Assembly: GCA_027068235.1 (NCBI GenBank) | Contig: JAMOUE010000288.1 | Location: 1 to 7,385, forward strand | Direction of reading: 5' to 3' | Source: Deltaproteobacteria bacterium | Lineage (GTDB): Bacteria; Desulfobacterota; Dissulfuribacteria; Dissulfuribacterales; QOAL01 | Length of the DNA stretch: 7,385 nt | In this document: in pieces, positions 5,570 to 7,385 of the stretch | How the letters are laid out: each line of letters starts with the position of its first letter | Position numbering within the stretch: position 1 is the first letter of the stretch | Program-made: the position numbers and the translations under genes | Notes under the pieces: generated by a model | Told to the model about the DNA's origin: nothing | The model's database searches: none | Seen by the model: only the letters and a program-made list of their open reading frames with translations

Positions 5570-6328
5570 CTAATCCATTGGAAGTGGTTCTTGTTTCAAT
5601 ATGCCCTTTTGATCAAGTGGTCTTACTTCAAAATCATCAGGATTGTTGGGCTGCATAAAGACTATTTCTACTCTTCGATTTTTGGCCCTGTGTTCTGGTG
5701 AATCATTTAAAACCAGGGGACGACTGTCACCAAAGCCAACGGCTGCCATTCTTTGTGGATCTATAGTGTGTAGACGCAACAGATAAGTAACAACGGTGGC
5801 AGCTCTTGCGGCAGACAGATGCCAATTTGACTCAAATGTTCCTCTAACAGGAAGGTCATCAGTGTGCCCTTGAACCGATATCTCACCTGGCACGGTTTCT
5901 ATTATGCCTCTAATTTTGTCCAATATGGGTTTTGATCTTTCAAGGAGCTGATCACTTCCTGGAGGAAATGTAATTTCGTCTTTTAGACGGAGTATGACCT
6001 TATCACTTAGGGCCTCAACATCTATTTCCCCCTTTATAAGCTCGAGTTTTATTGCCGACTTTATCTTTTCAAGGATGACGTCAACAGAAAAAGGTGGGGT
6101 AAAATCCCTAGAAACTATATCTATACCCTTAGGTATCTCAAGAGTGAGATCTTCACGCTGCACACCAAAGGCCTTTTCCAGTGAACCTGCAACTTCCTTA
6201 TACATGGCTGGATCAGTTGTAGAAAAGGAGAGAAGCAGAACGAAAAAACATAGAAGCAAGGACATGAGGTCACCAAAGGTGACCATCCACATGGGTGCGC
6301 CTTTAGGGCATTCGCATTTTTTACCCAT
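5570..6328 (-). CDS. motB: Flagellar motor stator protein MotB (PomB-like)
   Basis: A 252-residue B subunit of the flagellar stator, anchored in the inner membrane and gripping peptidoglycan. The N-terminal CECPKGAPMW precedes one membrane helix (about 17-37) reading TFGDLMSLLLCFFVLLLSF, with ion-carrying Asp20. This is much closer to Vibrio PomB (FADLMSLLMCFFVLLLSF, Asp24) than to E. coli MotB, which suggests Na+ drive; that is inference. A plug/linker region is followed by an OmpA-like peptidoglycan-binding domain (about 118-226) with GHTDDLPV (Asp157), LSAARA (Arg175) and RAKNRRVEI (Arg218, Arg219). Length is slightly under that of E. coli MotB (308). Start: the ATG has a GGAGG site (complement of 6338-6342) 9 nt upstream, inside the end of motA, and the gap to the motA stop is 2 nt. 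It should be co-translated with motA as a 5:2 complex. Confidence 0.93.
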   Translation of the reverse strand: MGKKCECPKGAPMWMVTFGDLMSLLLCFFVLLLSFSTTDPAMYKEVAGSLEKAFGVQREDLTLEIPKGIDIVSRDFTPPFSVDVILEKIKSAIKLELIKGEIDVEALSDKVILRLKDEITFPPGSDQLLERSKPILDKIRGIIETVPGEISVQGHTDDLPVRGTFESNWHLSAARAATVVTYLLRLHTIDPQRMAAVGFGDSRPLVLNDSPEHRAKNRRVEIVFMQPNNPDDFEVRPLDQKGILKQEPLPMD

Positions 6329-6330
6329 GT

Positions 6331-7104
6331 CTATTCGCCTCCACCTTCGTCACTGGCAGCTCCTCTGGCCTTTGGAGGAAGGAAGGTTTTTAAGAGCTCT
6401 TCAAGTACCCTTGGGTTCAGGCCTTTTTGAAGGCCGAGCACGCCCTCTAACACCAGCCGCTTGTTGAGTTCTTCTTCTTGACTTCTTCTTTTTAGTTTGT
6501 CAGCAATGGGTAAGGCAATCAGGTTTGCCATGATTGCTCCATAAAGGGTGGTCAAAAGGGCAACAGCCATGGCCGGGCCGATGCTTGAAGGATCTGACAT
6601 GTTTCCAAGCATGTTAACCAGTCCTACCAGGGTTCCAATCATACCAAATGCAGGTGCAGCATCTCCAATGGCATCGAAGATTCCCTTTCCAAGACTGTGC
6701 CTTTCAAGTGTGAGTTCTATCTCTTTTTCCATTACGTCCTGGATAAAGTCTGCCTCATGACCGTCAACACAATACATTATTGCCTTTTTTAAAAATGGGT
6801 CCTCAATGGGCTGTTTCTCTAACTTTAAAAGCCCTTCCTTCCTGGCAATGTTCGAGAGGTTTACCAATTCCTTGATGATTTCCTGTGGTGGCTTTGTCTT
6901 GGCAAAAAAGGCGTTCATGGCAACACTGATGCTTCCAAGCACGTCTTGTAGGGTGAAACGAATGAATGTTGCTGCAATCGCACCTCCAACAACTATGAGA
7001 ATGGAAGGAACGTCTATAAATGCAGTTATGCTCCCACCAAGAAAGATAGCAGTAAGGATAAGAACTATGCCAAGAACTAGGCCAACTACAGTACCTATAT
7101 CCAT
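6331..7104 (-). CDS. motA: Flagellar motor stator protein MotA (PomA-like)
   Basis: A 257-residue A subunit of the stator ion channel, with four predicted membrane helices (about 3-24, 33-50, 150-168, 178-200) and a large cytoplasmic loop between helices 2 and 3 that contacts FliG on the rotor. Conserved features are ARKEGLLKLE (Arg88, Glu90, Glu96), which corresponds to the charged FliG-contact region, and APAFGMIGTLVGLVNML, whose Pro151 corresponds to the functionally important Pro173 of E. coli MotA; Pro199 in ALPIADKL is the second conserved proline. Length and the GMIGTLVGL wording are PomA-like (Vibrio PomA is about 253 residues) rather than like E. coli MotA (295), consistent with the PomB-like partner. 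It is first in the motA-motB-pilZ operon. The C-terminus is short, acidic and Gly-rich (ASDEGGGE). Confidence 0.94.
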   Translation of the reverse strand: MDIGTVVGLVLGIVLILTAIFLGGSITAFIDVPSILIVVGGAIAATFIRFTLQDVLGSISVAMNAFFAKTKPPQEIIKELVNLSNIARKEGLLKLEKQPIEDPFLKKAIMYCVDGHEADFIQDVMEKEIELTLERHSLGKGIFDAIGDAAPAFGMIGTLVGLVNMLGNMSDPSSIGPAMAVALLTTLYGAIMANLIALPIADKLKRRSQEEELNKRLVLEGVLGLQKGLNPRVLEELLKTFLPPKARGAASDEGGGE

Positions 7105-7117
7105 AAGCTCAATCAGA

Positions 7118-7123
7118 CTCCTT
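7118..7123 (-). promoter_or_regulatory. Ribosome binding site of motA, with long spacing
   Basis: AAGGAG on the minus strand lies 13 nt before the motA ATG, longer than the usual 5-9. No better in-frame ATG, GTG or TTG exists at the usual spacing and the protein start agrees with the family, so the long spacing seems real. The site begins 2 nt after the hairpin at 7126-7151. Confidence 0.55.
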
Positions 7124-7125
7124 GT

Positions 7126-7151
7126 AAAACAGCAGGGAAAGAGGCTGTTTT
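7126..7151 (-). promoter_or_regulatory. Hairpin in the motA 5' leader (possible attenuator or upstream terminator)
   Basis: AAAACAGC and GCTGTTTT form a perfect 8-bp stem with a 10-nt loop. Read toward motA, its last four bases are TTTT and the Shine-Dalgarno follows 2 nt later. It could end the transcript of the upstream partial gene, or modulate motA translation or transcription. The stem has only three GC pairs and the T tract is inside it, so terminator strength should be low. The symmetry allows the structure on either strand. Confidence 0.4.
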
Positions 7152-7185
7152 GGTCAAAAATTAATTAAACAGTTTCTTCTTTTTC

Positions 7186-7212
7186 TTAATCGGAATTATT
7201 GGAAAAATTTTA
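7186..7212 (-). promoter_or_regulatory. Possible sigma28 (FliA) promoter for the stator operon
   Basis: On the minus strand, TAAA (7212-7209) is followed after 15 nt by CCGATTAA (7193-7186). The flagellar sigma28 consensus is TAAA-N15-GCCGATAA; aligned to it, the -10 reads TCCGATTA, 6 of 8 matches with spacing one base short. The -35 overlaps the stop codon of the upstream gene. Motility genes such as motAB are classic sigma28 targets, which raises the prior, but AT-rich DNA like this yields such matches by chance. Confidence 0.33.
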
Positions 7213-7383
7213 AATGCCTTTTTGCGATGTCTCTAAAAGGAATGACAATTTCTTAGAAGAGAACCTTCCTCTCTTGGCAAGTTCAGGTGCAAATACAGAG
7301 ACCATGAATTCATAAACCTGGATCTGCAGTTCACTTAAGAACTCACAACGTTTTTTATCCCTTTTGGTACAGCGTTTAAAGGC
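7210..7383 (-). CDS. 3' end of an unrecognised protein (partial)
   Basis: A minus-strand frame is open from the right edge to a TAA, giving the last 57 residues of a protein. The tail is basic and has two cysteines 8 residues apart (KRCTKRDKKRCEF), an amphipathic-looking segment (LSELQIQVYEFMVSVFAPEL), then a basic end (AKRGRFSSKKLSF). I do not recognise it. The other two minus frames have stops close by, and composition resembles its neighbours, which modestly supports coding. Its stop is 105 nt before motA, so it may or may not belong to the same operon. Confidence 0.45.
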   Translation of the reverse strand, partial: AFKRCTKRDKKRCEFLSELQIQVYEFMVSVFAPELAKRGRFSSKKLSFLLETSQKGI

Positions 7384-7385
7384 CT

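Noticed and set aside
5994..6467. A 157-residue plus-strand frame across motB and motA
   Set aside because: It is antisense to two clearly recognised stator genes, is Ser/Arg-rich shadow sequence, and has no family motif.
6806..7168. A 120-residue plus-strand frame antisense to motA
   Set aside because: Its hydrophobic stretches are the reverse complement of MotA membrane helices; no start signal or homology is evident.
1..7385. Mobile elements, CRISPR arrays, tRNA or rRNA genes, phage or defence systems
   Set aside because: I found no transposase, integrase, regularly spaced repeats, cloverleaf, rRNA core sequence, terminal repeats or defence-protein motifs.

Overview
The window looks like ordinary chromosome from a Gram-negative, flagellated bacterium. 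The evidence is a heptosyltransferase and LPS-kinase pair (outer-membrane lipopolysaccharide) and a PomA/PomB-type flagellar stator. The moderate-to-low GC feel, the DUF5320 protein (common in sulfate and sulfur reducers and other anaerobes) and the stand-alone DUF89 protein suggest a Desulfobacterota-like (deltaproteobacterial) anaerobe. That taxonomic guess is inference, not proof. There is no sign of a phage, IS element, CRISPR array, tRNA or rRNA.

Positions 1-1550 are a plus-strand cluster: the unrecognised 3' end of one gene, a BCP/PrxQ-type peroxiredoxin, and a DUF89 damage-control phosphatase-like protein that starts inside the peroxiredoxin stop codon (ATGA overlap). Positions 1551-2261 form a small self-contained plus-strand unit. 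It has a candidate sigma70-type promoter, a leader that can fold from almost its first base into a 14-bp long-range helix, a strong Shine-Dalgarno, a 96-residue Arg/Gly/Cys-rich DUF5320 protein, and a long 3' hairpin. Both RNA helices contain G-U pairs that favour the plus-strand transcript.

Positions 2262-4921 carry two overlapping plus-strand genes for LPS core assembly: a GT9 heptosyltransferase-like protein and a 500-residue protein that appears to contain two complete LPS-kinase (Kdo kinase/WaaP-like) domains in tandem. A small hairpin followed by T-rich sequence lies where this operon meets the converging minus-strand operon.

Positions 4964-7104 hold a tight minus-strand operon, read from right to left: motA (PomA-like), motB (PomB-like), then a PilZ protein whose c-di-GMP motifs are split by a helical insert of about 80 residues. 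The intergenic gaps are 2 and 3 nt. The PilZ protein is therefore probably made together with the stator and could tune it in response to c-di-GMP. Upstream are a hairpin just before the motA ribosome site, a possible flagellar sigma28 promoter, and the 3' end of another minus-strand gene cut by the window edge.

Nothing here is clearly a new multi-gene system. The most unusual items are the structured leader plus repeat-containing DUF5320 unit, the double-kinase fusion, and the stator-linked split PilZ protein.
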